From Micromonospora coerulea (GTDB lineage: Bacteria; Actinomycetota; Actinomycetes; Mycobacteriales; Micromonosporaceae), in contig NZ_JAEMUW010000002.1 of NCBI RefSeq assembly GCF_016598485.1, positions 310,001 through 374,000 on the forward strand: DNA of 64,000 bases, given 5' to 3'. Position 1 is the stretch's first letter. Every line of letters begins with the position of its first letter. Below, one piece after another: positions 35,098 to 44,905 of this stretch. Position numbers and translations under genes: made by a program. The notes below the pieces were generated by a model. The model made no database searches, was not told where the DNA came from, and saw only the letters and a program-made list of their open reading frames with translations.

Positions 35098-35736
35098 ATG
35101 AAGGCAACGCTCAGCCGGAGTCTGTCCGTCGGTCTCCTGGTCACCGGCACCATCCTCGGTCCGGCGACCACCGCCCAGGCCACTCCCGCACATAGCGGGC
35201 CGGTCAACGCGGTCCGGCCCGCGCCAACCGACGCGGGCAAGCGGGTGCTGGCGCACGACTACCAGCGCCAGCCGAACTCCTATTTCTGCGCCCCGGCCGC
35301 GACAAGGATCGCGCTGTCCACGCAGGGCAAGATCCTCAGTCAGCAACAGGTCGCCAATAAGCTGGGCACCACCAAGGCCGGCACCAGCTCCGCCAACGAG
35401 ACCACCCGAGTTCTCAACGACGTGACCGGCGGGGGGTACGAGACCACCGAGATCAACGGCCCCACCGCCCAGGCGCAGCAGGTCGAGAAGCTGCGCGCTG
35501 ACGTGGTCGAGGCGATCGACGCCAAGCGCGGTGTGGTAGCCAACATCACCGGCACGGCGGTCGACACCGAAGGCGCCGCGCACACGTACCCGGAGGGGCA
35601 CTACCTGACCATCATCGGGTACCGCAACGGCGGCGAGACGCTGCAGATCGCCGATCCGTACGCCCGGGACGGGCACTACTGGATGAGCGACCAGAAGGTC
35701 GCCGACTGGGTCGCCGAGCGCGGCTACTCCAGCTGA
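35098..35736 (+). CDS. Secreted C39-like cysteine peptidase family protein
   Basis: A 212-residue protein with a signal peptide cleaved after TTAQA (about residue 28) and a papain-like peptidase_C39_2 domain. The catalytic set is Cys64 (QPNSYFCAPAATRIALS), His168 (YPEGHYLTIIGY) and Asp186 (IADPYA). ATG 35098 has GGGAG 7 nt upstream. It is a single gene followed by a strong hairpin. Exported C39_2 proteins are widespread in actinobacteria, usually without a known substrate. Confidence 0.87.
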   Translation: MKATLSRSLSVGLLVTGTILGPATTAQATPAHSGPVNAVRPAPTDAGKRVLAHDYQRQPNSYFCAPAATRIALSTQGKILSQQQVANKLGTTKAGTSSANETTRVLNDVTGGGYETTEINGPTAQAQQVEKLRADVVEAIDAKRGVVANITGTAVDTEGAAHTYPEGHYLTIIGYRNGGETLQIADPYARDGHYWMSDQKVADWVAERGYSS

Positions 35737-35745
35737 CCCCACCCA

Positions 35746-35791
35746 CGGCCGCTGGCCGGGCTCCCATGAAAGGGTGCCCGGCCAGCGGCCG
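35746..35791. terminator. Strong hairpin terminator after the C39-like gene
   Basis: CGGCCGCTGGCCGGGC (35746-35761) pairs perfectly with GCCCGGCCAGCGGCCG (35776-35791) around a 14-nt loop, starting 9 bp after the stop codon. The stem is 16 bp and very GC-rich. Confidence 0.85.
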
Positions 35792-36217
35792 TCCGCGCCG
35801 GCTTTTGCTGGCCGGACCTCGGCCAGGGTGGCCGGAACGCCGTGCCGTTCAGGGCACCTGCCGACGGTGGTGAGGGGTTCTGTCGGTACCCGGATCAGCA
35901 GGCACTCCCCGATCCGACGATCGGTCGCTTCGCTGGCATTCCCTGCAACGGCAGCCACTGCCTCAGCGGCGCGGACCAGGGTCGGCTTGCCGCACCAGCC
36001 GGGCAGCCCGATCCGGGTACGAACACAATCGACCGCAGGAGGCTGCACAGGGGCGGCACCGGTTGCCGACCTGCGACCGGGTATAGGCCAAGCGGGGTTC
36101 TACAGCACCTGTTACGACAGAATCTCCCTGTCCCACGAGTACCCGTTTGAATGGGTATCGCACGGGCAGGCCGCTGCCGGGCGACAGCACCTGACAGACA
36201 TATTCGGAAGGAATCTC
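35792..36217. other. 426-bp leader/intergenic region upstream of the dehydrogenase
   Basis: No gene was seen on either strand. TACCC (36140-36144) and GGGTA (36153-36157) form a short inverted repeat with an 8-bp spacer about 60-80 bp upstream of the dehydrogenase start, a possible operator. The rest carries no recognisable structure. Confidence 0.4.
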
Positions 36218-37237
36218 ATGCGAGCGACGCTGATGTACGGGGCCGGAGACGTACGGGTGGAGGACGTGCCCGACCCGGTGCTCGAGGAACCAACCGACGC
36301 TGTCGTGCGCGTGGTACGGACCTGCGTGTGCGGCAGCGACCTGCACCCGTACCACACCATGCCGGCATCAGCGCAGGGGGCGCCGATGGGCCACGAGTTC
36401 CTCGGCGTCATCGAGGACCTCGGCTCCGGGGTGACCGGGCTGAAGCAGGGCGACCTGGTGGTGGCGTCCTTCGCGTTCCAGGACAACACCTGCGCCTTCT
36501 GCCGCGAAGGTGTGCAGACCTCCTGCCGCCACGGCGGGTTCTTCACCACCGCCCAAGCCGAGTTCGTCCGCGTCCCCCAGGCCGCCGGCACCCTCGTCAC
36601 GCTGCCGGTGGAAGAGGACTCGCCGCTGCTGCCGTCGCTGCTGACCCTCGCCGACGTGTACGGCACCGGGTACCACGCCGCCAAGCGCGCCAACGTCAAC
36701 CCGCGCACGACCGTCACCGTCATCGGCGACGGCGCGGTCGGCCTGCTCGCGGTGCTGTCGGCCAAGCAGCTCGGCGCGGGGCGGATCATCCTCATGGGAC
36801 GGCACAAGGCCCGCACCGACCTCGGTGTGGAATTCGGCGCCACCGACGTCGTCGCCGAGCGCGGCGAGGAGGGCATCGCCAAGGTCCGCGAGCTCACCGA
36901 CGGCGACGGCACCCACACCGTGCTCGAGGCGGTCGGCCACCGGGAGGCGTACGAGCAGGCCCTCGGTGTGGTCCGCGCCGGAGGGGTGATCAGCCGGGTC
37001 GGTGTTCCACAGTACGACGAGGGGCCGATCGGGTGGGGCCTGTTCGGCGGCAACCTGACCCTGACCGGCGGGCCCGCGCCGGTGCGCGCCTACATCGACG
37101 AGCTGCTGCCCGCGGTGCTCGACGGCACCGTCCAGCCGGGCCGGGTGTTCGACCGCACCATCGGTCTCGACGAGGTGCCCGACGGGTACCGGGCGATGGA
37201 CCGCCGCGAGGCCCTCAAGGTCCTGGTCCGCCCCTGA
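36218..37237 (+). CDS. Zinc-dependent alcohol dehydrogenase (MDR family)
   Basis: A 339-residue medium-chain dehydrogenase. Catalytic-zinc motif CVCGSDLHPYH and GHEFLGVIED; structural-zinc lobe CAFCREGVQTSC; NAD(P)-binding VTVIGDGAVGLLAVL. ATG 36218 has GGAAGGA upstream. Unlike the dehydrogenase at 10688, the catalytic cysteine is intact. It may act on a small alcohol, aldehyde or polyol; there is no pathway context beyond the following DUF2255 gene. Confidence 0.92.
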   Translation: MRATLMYGAGDVRVEDVPDPVLEEPTDAVVRVVRTCVCGSDLHPYHTMPASAQGAPMGHEFLGVIEDLGSGVTGLKQGDLVVASFAFQDNTCAFCREGVQTSCRHGGFFTTAQAEFVRVPQAAGTLVTLPVEEDSPLLPSLLTLADVYGTGYHAAKRANVNPRTTVTVIGDGAVGLLAVLSAKQLGAGRIILMGRHKARTDLGVEFGATDVVAERGEEGIAKVRELTDGDGTHTVLEAVGHREAYEQALGVVRAGGVISRVGVPQYDEGPIGWGLFGGNLTLTGGPAPVRAYIDELLPAVLDGTVQPGRVFDRTIGLDEVPDGYRAMDRREALKVLVRP

Positions 37238-37349
37238 CCGATCACCCGTGGTGGTGACACTCCCCCGCTTCGAAGGGCCGGGCGCGGCGTGCCGTCTCAT
37301 GCTCGTCGCGCCCGGATCCAACCGCCTAGCAGCACGAAGGAGACCACCG

Positions 37350-37727
37350 ATGCCCGGTTGGACACCAGACGAACTCACCAGCATCGCGCAAGCCGACGAG
37401 CTGGACCTCACCTCCGAACGCCGTGACGGCAGCCTGCGCCATCCCGTCACCATGTGGGTGGTCCGCGACGGCGACGACCTGTACGTGCGCTCCATGCACG
37501 GGACCTCCGGCGCGTGGTTCCGCGGCACTCAGACCCGCCACCAGGGCCACATCCGCTCCGGCGGCGTCCACAAGGACGTCACGTTCGTGGTCGACACCGA
37601 CCCGGACCTCAACGACCGGATCGACGACGCCTACCGCAGCAAGTCCCGACGGTACGGAGCGGACATCGTCGGCGGCGTGGTCAACCCCGGATCCCGCGCC
37701 GCGACGATCCGGCTCGTTCCCCGCTGA
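37350..37727 (+). CDS. DUF2255 family protein
   Basis: A 125-residue protein. The body (LTSERRDGSLRHPVTMWVVRDGDDLYVRS, then WFRGTQTRHQGHIRSGG) matches DUF2255, a split-barrel-like fold related to flavin/F420-binding nitroreductases. ATG 37350 has AAGGAG upstream. It lies 112 bp after the alcohol dehydrogenase; such proteins often accompany dehydrogenases, but the role is unknown. Confidence 0.85.
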   Translation: MPGWTPDELTSIAQADELDLTSERRDGSLRHPVTMWVVRDGDDLYVRSMHGTSGAWFRGTQTRHQGHIRSGGVHKDVTFVVDTDPDLNDRIDDAYRSKSRRYGADIVGGVVNPGSRAATIRLVPR

Positions 37728-37815
37728 CGCAGGCCCTCGCCCATCCTTGCTACGGGAGGCAGGCGCCGCCCCGCCTGCCGACAGCGCTCACGACGATCCC
37801 TTCGGCATCAAATCA

Positions 37816-38501
37816 TCAGTGCCCCAGAGCCCGCCGGACGTCGGCGTACCGGACGGTCTCGCTGGCGATCAGGGCGGCGAGGATGCCTGCCAGGACGGCG
37901 AGTGCGACCAGCGGCGGCAGGACCGCCGCGGCCGGTAGCCAGGCCAGCAGCACGGCCATGGTGACCAGCCGGCCGACGTGCACCGCGTACCGCAGGCGGT
38001 TGGCGAACAGCAGGTGCCCGGCGAGGTACAGCGCGGCTCCGCCGCAGAGCGCGGCGGCGTAGAACCAGCCCAGCGGGTGATCCCCGGCCGCGTGGGCGAG
38101 GACCAGGTGCACGCAGCGCACGACCAGATAGGCGGTCAGCAGCACCAGCGGACCGTTGAGACCGCCGGCCTTGTCATGCCAGGCCTCGGGGATGGTCAGG
38201 TCGACGACGAACAGCGCGGCCATCGCCACCGACATACCCACCCGCAGCAGGGCCTGATCAGCCCGAGCCTGGTTGCCCAGCCACGCGTACCCCGACCACG
38301 TCCACCACAACAGGGCGAGCAGCAGCAAGCCCTGCGCGACCCGTGCGCGGTGTGGGCGCCCGCCATGTAACTGGTGACCCGGGTGACGGCGAAGACGTAC
38401 CCCAGGTCGAACAACAACTCGAACCGGGTGACCGGCTGACCCTCACCCGTGGGACTGACCGCGCCGAAGAACCCACGCCGCCCGCTGCCGCCCGCGGACA
38501 C
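37816..38501 (-). pseudogene. Low-temperature-requirement A (LtrA) family protein, frameshifted and internally shortened
   Basis: From GTG 38501 the frame reads TRFELLFDLGYVFAVTRVTSY, the LtrA N-terminal motif, up to about 38350. The family sequence then continues in another frame (ARVAQGLLLLALLWWTWSGYAW) to the stop at 37816. The product would be about 225 residues against 350-400 for intact LtrA. The middle membrane segments are missing, while the usual ending (LIASETVRYADVRRALGH) is present. One frameshift plus an internal deletion make it non-functional. Confidence 0.8.
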
Positions 38502-38911
38502 GCCGCCCGTCCCTCCCCTCCAGCCTCGGCCCGCCACGGGCCGGCGCCGCCGGCATCTGCACCGCCGGACTCGCCAACACTCTAAGCAGCAGACAGACGG
38601 AAGCATCGGTAGATGGCCACCACCGGGCAGGGAGGTGCTGACCGACGCGCACCGCAGATTCACTGGTTCGTCCGGGCGAACAAGGCCGCGGCGCGCCACC
38701 GCTTTGCGGGGAGGTTGTCCGTCCAGCGGACGATCAAGGAAAGGGGAAGTACGCACTCCCTTCCACTCTCAACATATACCGCACCGGGGGACTTGCCGCA
38801 AGACCCGGGTCGTGCCGCAGAATTGCCGGCCGAGGCCAGAACCTACGGAATTGGGAGCCGCGAAATGCGTGTGTTCTTGTCGACGATCGGGTCGCGCGGG
38901 GACGGGGTTTC
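38502..38911. other. 410-bp region without a gene
   Basis: Between the LtrA remnant and the PPOX remnant no frame has a ribosome site, a family motif or sustained coding-type codon use. I see no repeat or terminator in it. Confidence 0.4.
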
Positions 38912-39323
38912 ATGCTGACGTGCATGGTCTTCACCCAAGCGGAACTCGACTACCTGGCCACGCAGCGCATCGGGCGGCTGGCCACCGTCTCGCCCGACGG
39001 GCAGGTGCAGAACAACCCGACCAACTTCTTCGTCGACGCCCGGCACTGGCACGATCGTCATCGGCGGGGGCGCGCTGGGCTCGTCGAAGAGGTTCCGGAA
39101 CGTCCAGCAGGGCAGCACGGTCGCGTTCGTCGTGGACGACCTGGCGACGGTCGATCCGTGGGCGCCCCGAGGCATCGAGATCCGGGGCACGGCGGTCGCG
39201 CTGACGGACCAGGAGCCGCCCCTGCCGTACCTCTCTCGAGAGATCATCAGGATCACCCCTACCAGGATCATCTCGTGGGCTGAACGGGCCGCGAGCGAGC
39301 CGTACGGTGTGAAATCTCGCTAG
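38912..39323 (+). pseudogene. PPOX class F420-dependent oxidoreductase, frameshifted
   Basis: The first frame encodes FTQAELDYLATQRIGRLATV and VQNNPTNFFVDA, the start of a pyridoxamine-oxidase-like split barrel. After about 39045 the family sequence continues in the +1 frame: TGTIVIGGGALGSSKRFRNV, VVDDLATVDPWAPRGIEIRG, ending IISWAERAASEPYGVKSR at 39323. A single extra base near CGGCACTGG explains the break. Intact members are about 135 residues and reduce biliverdin, F420-linked or other substrates. Confidence 0.85.
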
Positions 39324-39400
39324 GACGGGCTACCCAGGCCTGAGCGGGGGGATGGCGACGTAGCACACGGGGTGGAGCGGGCCTGGGCAGGCCGCTCGCC

Positions 39401-39816
39401 ATGCTGTCGCGCCTGGACCGGTTGGGTGACTGCCGGTCGTGGTCATGCTGTCGTCCCCGCACCGCCCGCCGCACCCGCTGCCGGACCGGCCGTTCCCGCC
39501 GCGACGCGATCGACAACCGGGTGCGGTGGGACCTGGACGCCCAGAACTATGACGCGCTGTTCGACGCGGCGCTCAACATCCACCGGACGTCCATCGGCCC
39601 GCCAGCGGTGGACAACGTCCGCGACCACGTCTTGGGCCGCGCGACGACGCGTACGCGCAGGTCGTCGCGGCCGTGACGGGCGCCGCGTTCCGCACCGCGA
39701 TGATCCGCCGGGCCACGGCGGGCGACGGCGCCTCCCCGCTCGCCGACCAGGTGGACGAGGCGTTCGCGATGCTCGCCGGCGGCCCGGCCACACCCACCAA
39801 CACCAAGGAGAGCTGA
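39401..39816 (+). pseudogene. Unidentified coding remnant upstream of helR
   Basis: Two pieces of coding-like sequence lie in different frames. The first is VRWDLDAQNYDALFDAALNI and HRTSIGPPAVDNVRDHVLG (to about 39635). The second is DDAYAQVVAAVTGAAFRTAM through GGPATPTNTKES, ending at a TGA that overlaps the helR ATG. The first piece faintly recalls nucleoside-kinase-like proteins, but I do not assign a family. The frame break suggests a decayed gene once coupled to helR. Confidence 0.45.
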
Positions 39817-42040
39817 TGACGGTTCAACCCGAGCCGGGCGTGGCCGCTACCCCGGCGGCGATCGTGACGGACGACCTAGCTGATGACGTGGGCCCTCTGA
39901 CCAACAGCGTGTTTGACCTTCCCGACCACCTTTCCCCCAAGGCCGACCCGACGCTGATCGCCCGCGACGAGCAGCACTTCGCGGCCATCGCGGAGAGCCT
40001 CGAGCAGTCGATCACCGACCTGTCCGACCGCCTCGATGCCGAGCGCAAGGCGCCCGGCGGCAAAGGCCGGCAGGCGGTGGTCCGGGACATGGAGATCCGC
40101 CGGCTGACCGCTCGCCTGCGCGCCCTGCGTCGCTTCGGTCTGGACCTGTGCCTCGGACGCATGGTCGGCGGGGACGGCTCCGAGCCGGTGTACGTGGGAC
40201 GATTCGGCCTTACGGACAGCACCGGTCGTCGGCTTCTGCTCGACTGGCGCTCCCCCGCGGCTGAGCCGTTCTTCGGAGCGACCCACGCCAACCCGATGGG
40301 TCTGGCAAGCCGCCGCAGGTACCGCTGGACGCGCGGTCGCATCACCGACTACTGGGACGAGGTGTTCACCCCGGACGGGCTTGAGGCGCACGCCGCGCTC
40401 GACGACCAGTCCGCCTTCATCGCCAGCCTGGGCAGCAACCGGTCGGGCCGGATGCGAGACGTGCTCGGCACCATCCAGGCCGACCAGGACGCCATCATCC
40501 GAGCGGGATCCCGCGGCGCTCTCGTCGTCGACGGCGGTCCTGGTACGGGGAAGACCGTCGTCGCCTTGCACCGCACCGCCTACCTCCTCTACTCCGACCC
40601 TCGTCTCGGTCACCGCCGGGGCGGGGTGCTGTTCGTCGGTCCGCACCAGCCCTACCTGGCCTACGTCTCCGACGTCCTTCCCAGCCTCGGAGAGGAGGAC
40701 GTGCAGATCTGCACCCTGCGGGACCTCGTGCCCGAGGGCGCCGCGGCAACCATCGAGACCGACCCGGACGTGGCCCGCCTGAAGTCGTCGGCGGACCTGG
40801 TGAAGGCGATCGAGGCGGCTGTCCGGTTCTACGAGGAGCCGCCGGCCAAGGGAATGACGGTCACGACCGGCGAGTCCGACATCTGGCTGAGCGCCGACGA
40901 TTGGGCCGAGGCGTTCGAGGCGCCGGGACCCGGTACCCCGCACAACGAGGCGCGTGACGAGATCTGGGAAGAGCTGCTCACGATCCTGATGGAGAAGTAC
41001 GACGGCGATGAGCCGGAGGACCTGGTCCGCAGGTCGCTGCTACAGAACAGGGAACTGCTCACGACCGTCAACCGCGCCTGGCCGCTGCTCGAAGCGACCG
41101 ACCTCGTCGCAGACCTGTGGTCGGTGCCCGCCTATCTGCACAGGTGCGCTCCCTGGCTCAGCCCCGACGAGGTTCGGAGGCTACAGCGCGGCAACGCCCA
41201 GGCCTGGACAATGTCCGACCTGCCGCTGCTGGACGCGGCACGGCAGCGGCTCGGCGACCCGGAGGCGTCACGGCGTAAGCGCCGGCACGACGCCGCCGTC
41301 GCCGTCGAACGCGAGCGCATGGCCACGGTCGTCGACGACCTGATCGAGGCCGACGCCTACGACGACGGTGAGGGTCTGCTGACGATGCTGCGCCAACAGG
41401 ATCTGCGGGATGCCCTGGTCGACGAGGCCGCACTGCCCAGCACCGAACCCGACCGGCTCGCCGGCCCGTCGCGCACATCGTCGTGGACGAGGCCCAGGAA
41501 CTGACCGACGCGGAGTGGCAGATGCTGCTGCTCCGCTGCCCGTCCCGGAGCTTCACCATCGTCGGGGATCGCGCCCAGGCCAGGCACGGGTTCACGGAGT
41601 CGTGGCCGGAGCGGCTCGAGCGGATCGGGCTCGACCGGATCAACCTGGCGTCCCTGAGCATCAACTACCGGACGCCGGAAGAGGTCATGGCGGAGGCCGA
41701 GCCGGTCATCCGGGCCGTACTTCCGGACGCCAACGTGCCGACCTCCATCCGCAGCAGCGGGGTCCCCGTCGTACACGGATCTGCTTCTGATCTGAGCTCG
41801 ATCCTCGACACCTGGCTCGCCGCGCACGCCGACGGAATCGCCTGCGTCATCGGCGACCCCACCTTCGGGGCGATGCCCCGCGTCCGGTCGCTGACCCCGG
41901 AGCTGTCGAAGGGGCTCGAGTTCGACCTGGTCGTCCTCATCGACCCAGAGGCGTTCGGCAAGGGCATCGAAGGAGCGGTCGACCGCTATGTCGCAATGAC
42001 CCGAGCGACCCAGCAACTCGTCATCCTCACGAGCTCCTGA
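39816..42040 (+). pseudogene. helR: HelD-type RNA polymerase recycling ATPase HelR, single frameshift
   Basis: The first frame (39816-41504) carries an N-terminal coiled-coil-like arm, GALVVDGGPGTGKTVVALHRTAYL (Walker A) and the family body. After 41468 the sequence continues in another frame with AHIVVDEAQELTDAEWQMLL (Walker B), SINYRTPEEVM, and YVAMTRATQQLVILTSS to 42040. Inserting one base in CCGTCGCGCAC (41466-41476) restores a full HelR of about 740 residues. HelR removes rifamycin-bound RNA polymerase from DNA in Streptomyces. It is either recently inactivated or a sequencing error. ATG 39816 has AAGGAG upstream. Confidence 0.85.
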
Positions 42041-42123
42041 CAACGTGCCCGCACCAGACACGGTGCCCGACGAGACCGCCGACAGGAGGAGTCTGCGCAG
42101 TGAGCGGTCGTGAGCAGCAGGTG

Positions 42124-42641
42124 TCAGTCACAGATCAACGCGTCGAACTCCGGCTCGCTGACCAATCTCGGCTCTGCGCCAGGCTCCCGCACGAGGATCT
42201 TCCCAACGGAAAGGTGCTCCAGGTCGTTCAGCGTGAAGCGGACATACACGACGGACCAGGAGTTGTCCGTGGTCCAGCCGCGCAAGGTGAAGGTCCGTTC
42301 CGGCGACATCGCCTCGGGTGGCCGCTCCGCGGTAACGCCCGCGGCGGATGTTGCCCCCAACGGCCAGGTCAGCGCTTGGGTCACGGTCGAGTCGGTGAAC
42401 TCTCCCATCTCCCCACCACGGCGGCGTGCGGGTTGTCGGATCCCCCTGACTCATCCGACCACAGCGTCGCCCCGTCCAGCGGGTGCTTACAGGTGCGCAA
42501 CACGCCGAGGGCGTTGCCGTTCTCGTCAAGGGTGACGCCCGCGAATCCGTCCCTCGGGACGGTGCAAGACGACAGCAGCATCGCAAGTGTCGCCAGCGCC
42601 ATGGCGACGATCATGATCCGCTTCGGTCGGCATCCGCCCAT
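42124..42641 (-). pseudogene. Secreted lipoprotein, frameshifted
   Basis: From ATG 42641 the frame gives a lipoprotein signal (RIMIVAMALATLAMLLSSC) and then VTLDENGNALGVLRTCKHPL, reaching VVGRWE near 42400. The remainder, TDSTVTQALTWPLGATSAAG to EFDALICD at 42124, continues in another frame; two extra bases in GAGAGTTC would explain it. The mature protein has strand-rich composition and no known family. It lies beside the TnpB element. Confidence 0.6.
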
Positions 42642-42723
42642 GGCAGCAGTATCGCCACGCCGGCAACTCGTGCCCAGTGGTCCTGCCCCTTCCAAGGCTG
42701 AACCGTTACGTCCTGATCGACAG

Positions 42724-44235
42724 CTAGTGCTCTGACCACAAACGTTGGCGGGGTTGGTCGGGGTTGGGGAATTGTCGTAGGGCTGGTGTTGGCTTCGGTT
42801 CGTGCCTCGCCGTCGGGATCCCGCCTTGCCGCGGGTTGTGCATCGCACCGCGCGTGTCGCGTTGCGGGTGACGCCGGGGCAGCGGCGGCGGTGTTTCGGG
42901 CTGCTGCGCTCCGCCGGTGATGTGTGGGCGTGTGTGTTGGAGGTCAACGGGTGGCGGCGCCGGCGGCGGGACGCGCCGCTGTCCGGCTATCAGGAGTTGT
43001 GCCGCGAGCTGTCCGCGTCGGGGCCGGGCACGTTCGGGGAATTGGACTCGACGGGTGCGCGGTCGGTGTTGCGCCGGTTCTCCGATTCGTGGTTCGCGGC
43101 GGCGAAACGCCGCAGCGCCGGTGACCTGTCGGCGCGGTTCCCCCGTCGGCGGCGGGGGTTGGTGCCGGTGCGCTGGTATCACGGCACGTTCACCCTCGAC
43201 GGCCGCCGGGTGCGGATCCCCACCGCCAAGGGCACTGCGCCGTTGTGGGTGCGTCTGGCGCGCGACGTGCCGTATCCGGTCGAGCAAGTCCGCTCGGTCA
43301 CGCTGCTGTGTGAGGGTGGCCGGCTGTTCCTGGACGTGACCGCTGAGGTGCCGGTGGCGGTCTACCCGCCCGGCGACGAACCGGACCCGGCCAGGGTGGC
43401 CGGGGTGGATCTCGGGATCATCCACCCCTACGCGGTGGCCGGCCCCGACGGGGAGGGGTTAATGGTGTCGGGGCGGGCGATCCGCGCCGAGCACCGCATG
43501 CACCTGGCCGACACGAAAGCCCGCCGCCGTGCTGTCGCCCGCCGGGCCCCCAGGCCAGGGCAGAAGGGGTCCCGGCGGTGGCGGCAATACCGGCGTCGGG
43601 CGCGGCTGGTGGAGGGCCGGCACCGGCGGCGGGTCCGTCAGGCCCAGCACGAAGCCGCCCGCAGCGTCGTGTCGTGGGCGGTGCGGCAGCGGGTGGGTGT
43701 GCTGCACGTCGGCGACCCCCGCGGGGTGTTGGAGATTCCTGCGGGTCGGCGGCACAACCTGCGGTTGCGGCAGTGGCAGATCGGCCGGCTCCTGCAGGTC
43801 CTCACCGACAAGGCCACCCTCGCCGGCATCGCCGTCCGGCTGGTCGACGAACGCGGCACCTCGTCCACCTGCCCCGCCTGCCACCGCCGGGTACCGAAAC
43901 CCCGCGGCCGGACCCTGTCCTGCCCGCACTGCCGCTTTTCCGGGCACCGCGACCTGGTCGCGGCCGCCAGCATCGCCACCCGCACTCCGGGTGGTGGACC
44001 CACCACCCCGACAGCCGTCGTGCTGCCGGAGGTGGTCGAGCACCGTCGAGCCGGCCGGCACCTACCCGGTGCCGGGCGGTCCCGGCGTGACCCCCGCCGC
44101 CCACCCCGGGCGGCGCGAGGATCAGTTGGCCCGCGCAGGCCCGCCCCACCACCCGATGGGGAGTCGCTCGCCCAACAGGCGAGGATCCACAACACCCACC
44201 GCAAACCCGGTGAACGTTAGTGGACACCGCACTAG
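42724..44235. mobile_element. TnpB-carrying element with 26-bp terminal inverted repeats
   Basis: The left end (42724-42749) and the reverse complement of the right end (44210-44235) match at 20 of 26 positions. Both begin CTAGTGC, share CCAC, then AACGTT. The ends lie 52 bp before and 15 bp after the tnpB gene. CTAG at both outermost positions may be a target duplication, giving an element that begins TGC and ends GCA. No tnpA or DDE transposase is inside. IS605-type elements lack such repeats, so this looks like a non-autonomous, inverted-repeat element carrying tnpB. Confidence 0.65.
42802..44220 (+). CDS. tnpB: TnpB-family RNA-guided nuclease-like protein
   Basis: A 472-residue protein with an N-terminal helix-turn-helix-like region, a RuvC-type nuclease core and a zinc ribbon. 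Visible active-site parts are Asp203 (VAGVDLGIIHPYA) and Asp384 (SGHRDLVAAASIA). The zinc ligands are Cys357, Cys360, Cys374 and Cys377. The RuvC-II position usually reads V-E-D but here is VGDPRG (Gly304), so the catalytic Glu is displaced; Glu350 in VDERGTSSTC is a candidate substitute. The C-terminal 70 residues are Arg/Pro-rich. TnpB proteins cut DNA guided by an RNA made from the element's right end. Confidence 0.88.
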   Translation: MPRRRDPALPRVVHRTARVALRVTPGQRRRCFGLLRSAGDVWACVLEVNGWRRRRRDAPLSGYQELCRELSASGPGTFGELDSTGARSVLRRFSDSWFAAAKRRSAGDLSARFPRRRRGLVPVRWYHGTFTLDGRRVRIPTAKGTAPLWVRLARDVPYPVEQVRSVTLLCEGGRLFLDVTAEVPVAVYPPGDEPDPARVAGVDLGIIHPYAVAGPDGEGLMVSGRAIRAEHRMHLADTKARRRAVARRAPRPGQKGSRRWRQYRRRARLVEGRHRRRVRQAQHEAARSVVSWAVRQRVGVLHVGDPRGVLEIPAGRRHNLRLRQWQIGRLLQVLTDKATLAGIAVRLVDERGTSSTCPACHRRVPKPRGRTLSCPHCRFSGHRDLVAAASIATRTPGGGPTTPTAVVLPEVVEHRRAGRHLPGAGRSRRDPRRPPRAARGSVGPRRPAPPPDGESLAQQARIHNTHRKPGER

Positions 44236-44350
44236 GCAGCGACGCCCTCATCTAGGCAACACCAGACCGAACGCCTGAAGTGGCCGTACGCCGCCGACCA
44301 GCCCGGCCATCGGTCAACGGCGTCCGTGCAGCGGGGCCACGATCGAGGGG

Positions 44351-44905
44351 TCAGTGATCCGGGCGTCGTCGGCAAGCAGAAACGCCTTGCTGAGGATCAG
44401 CGCGAGCCGGTCGTCCTCGAAGGGCAGGAAGACCGGCTCGTGCCGATCGCGCCGCCGTTGCCGACAGCCTTGAGCTGCGTGCGGTCTTTGCCACCTTCGC
44501 GGCTGCCCGTGGGACGAGCATGGCGTAGGCGATGCCGAAGGCGAGGCTGGCCAGCAGTGCCAGGGGCAGGGAGATGTCGTCGATGGGCCGGAAAATCTGC
44601 CAGTGGGTGAGATAGATGTAGATGGAGCTGGTGGCCAGCGCTGCTGTGGCGCGGTTGAGCACCGGAAGGCTGGGTAGGTCGGCTACCCAGATCATGAGCA
44701 GAAGGCCGGTGACGATGACGCCCTCGCGTCCGACGTCCCCGAAGAACATTGGCACGGTGGCGATGATCGCGAGTGTCACGAGCAGTTTCCGGCCGGTGGT
44801 GGTGGCCTTCGCCGCTGCCCAACCGCGAACAGCCAGAACACGACGACCGGGGTGGGCAGTTCGACACCGGGTACGAGCTGGTAGCGCGATATGAGCCCGA
44901 GCGAC
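44351..44905 (-). pseudogene. Acyltransferase-3 family membrane protein, C-terminal remnant
   Basis: The leftward frame reads [20 protein letters not shown] to about 44820. It then shifts frame into [20 protein letters not shown], several membrane segments and [16 protein letters not shown], typical of the end of acyltransferase-3 proteins. The N-terminal half is absent: at about 44900 it abuts an ABC ATPase remnant on the other strand. Confidence 0.65.

Noticed and set aside
39324..39815. Rifamycin-associated element upstream of helR
   Set aside because: No GGGGCTTGC-type inverted repeat was seen in the region.
42724..44235. Autonomous IS200/IS605 element with tnpA
   Set aside because: No Y1 transposase frame lies inside or next to the repeats; only tnpB is present.
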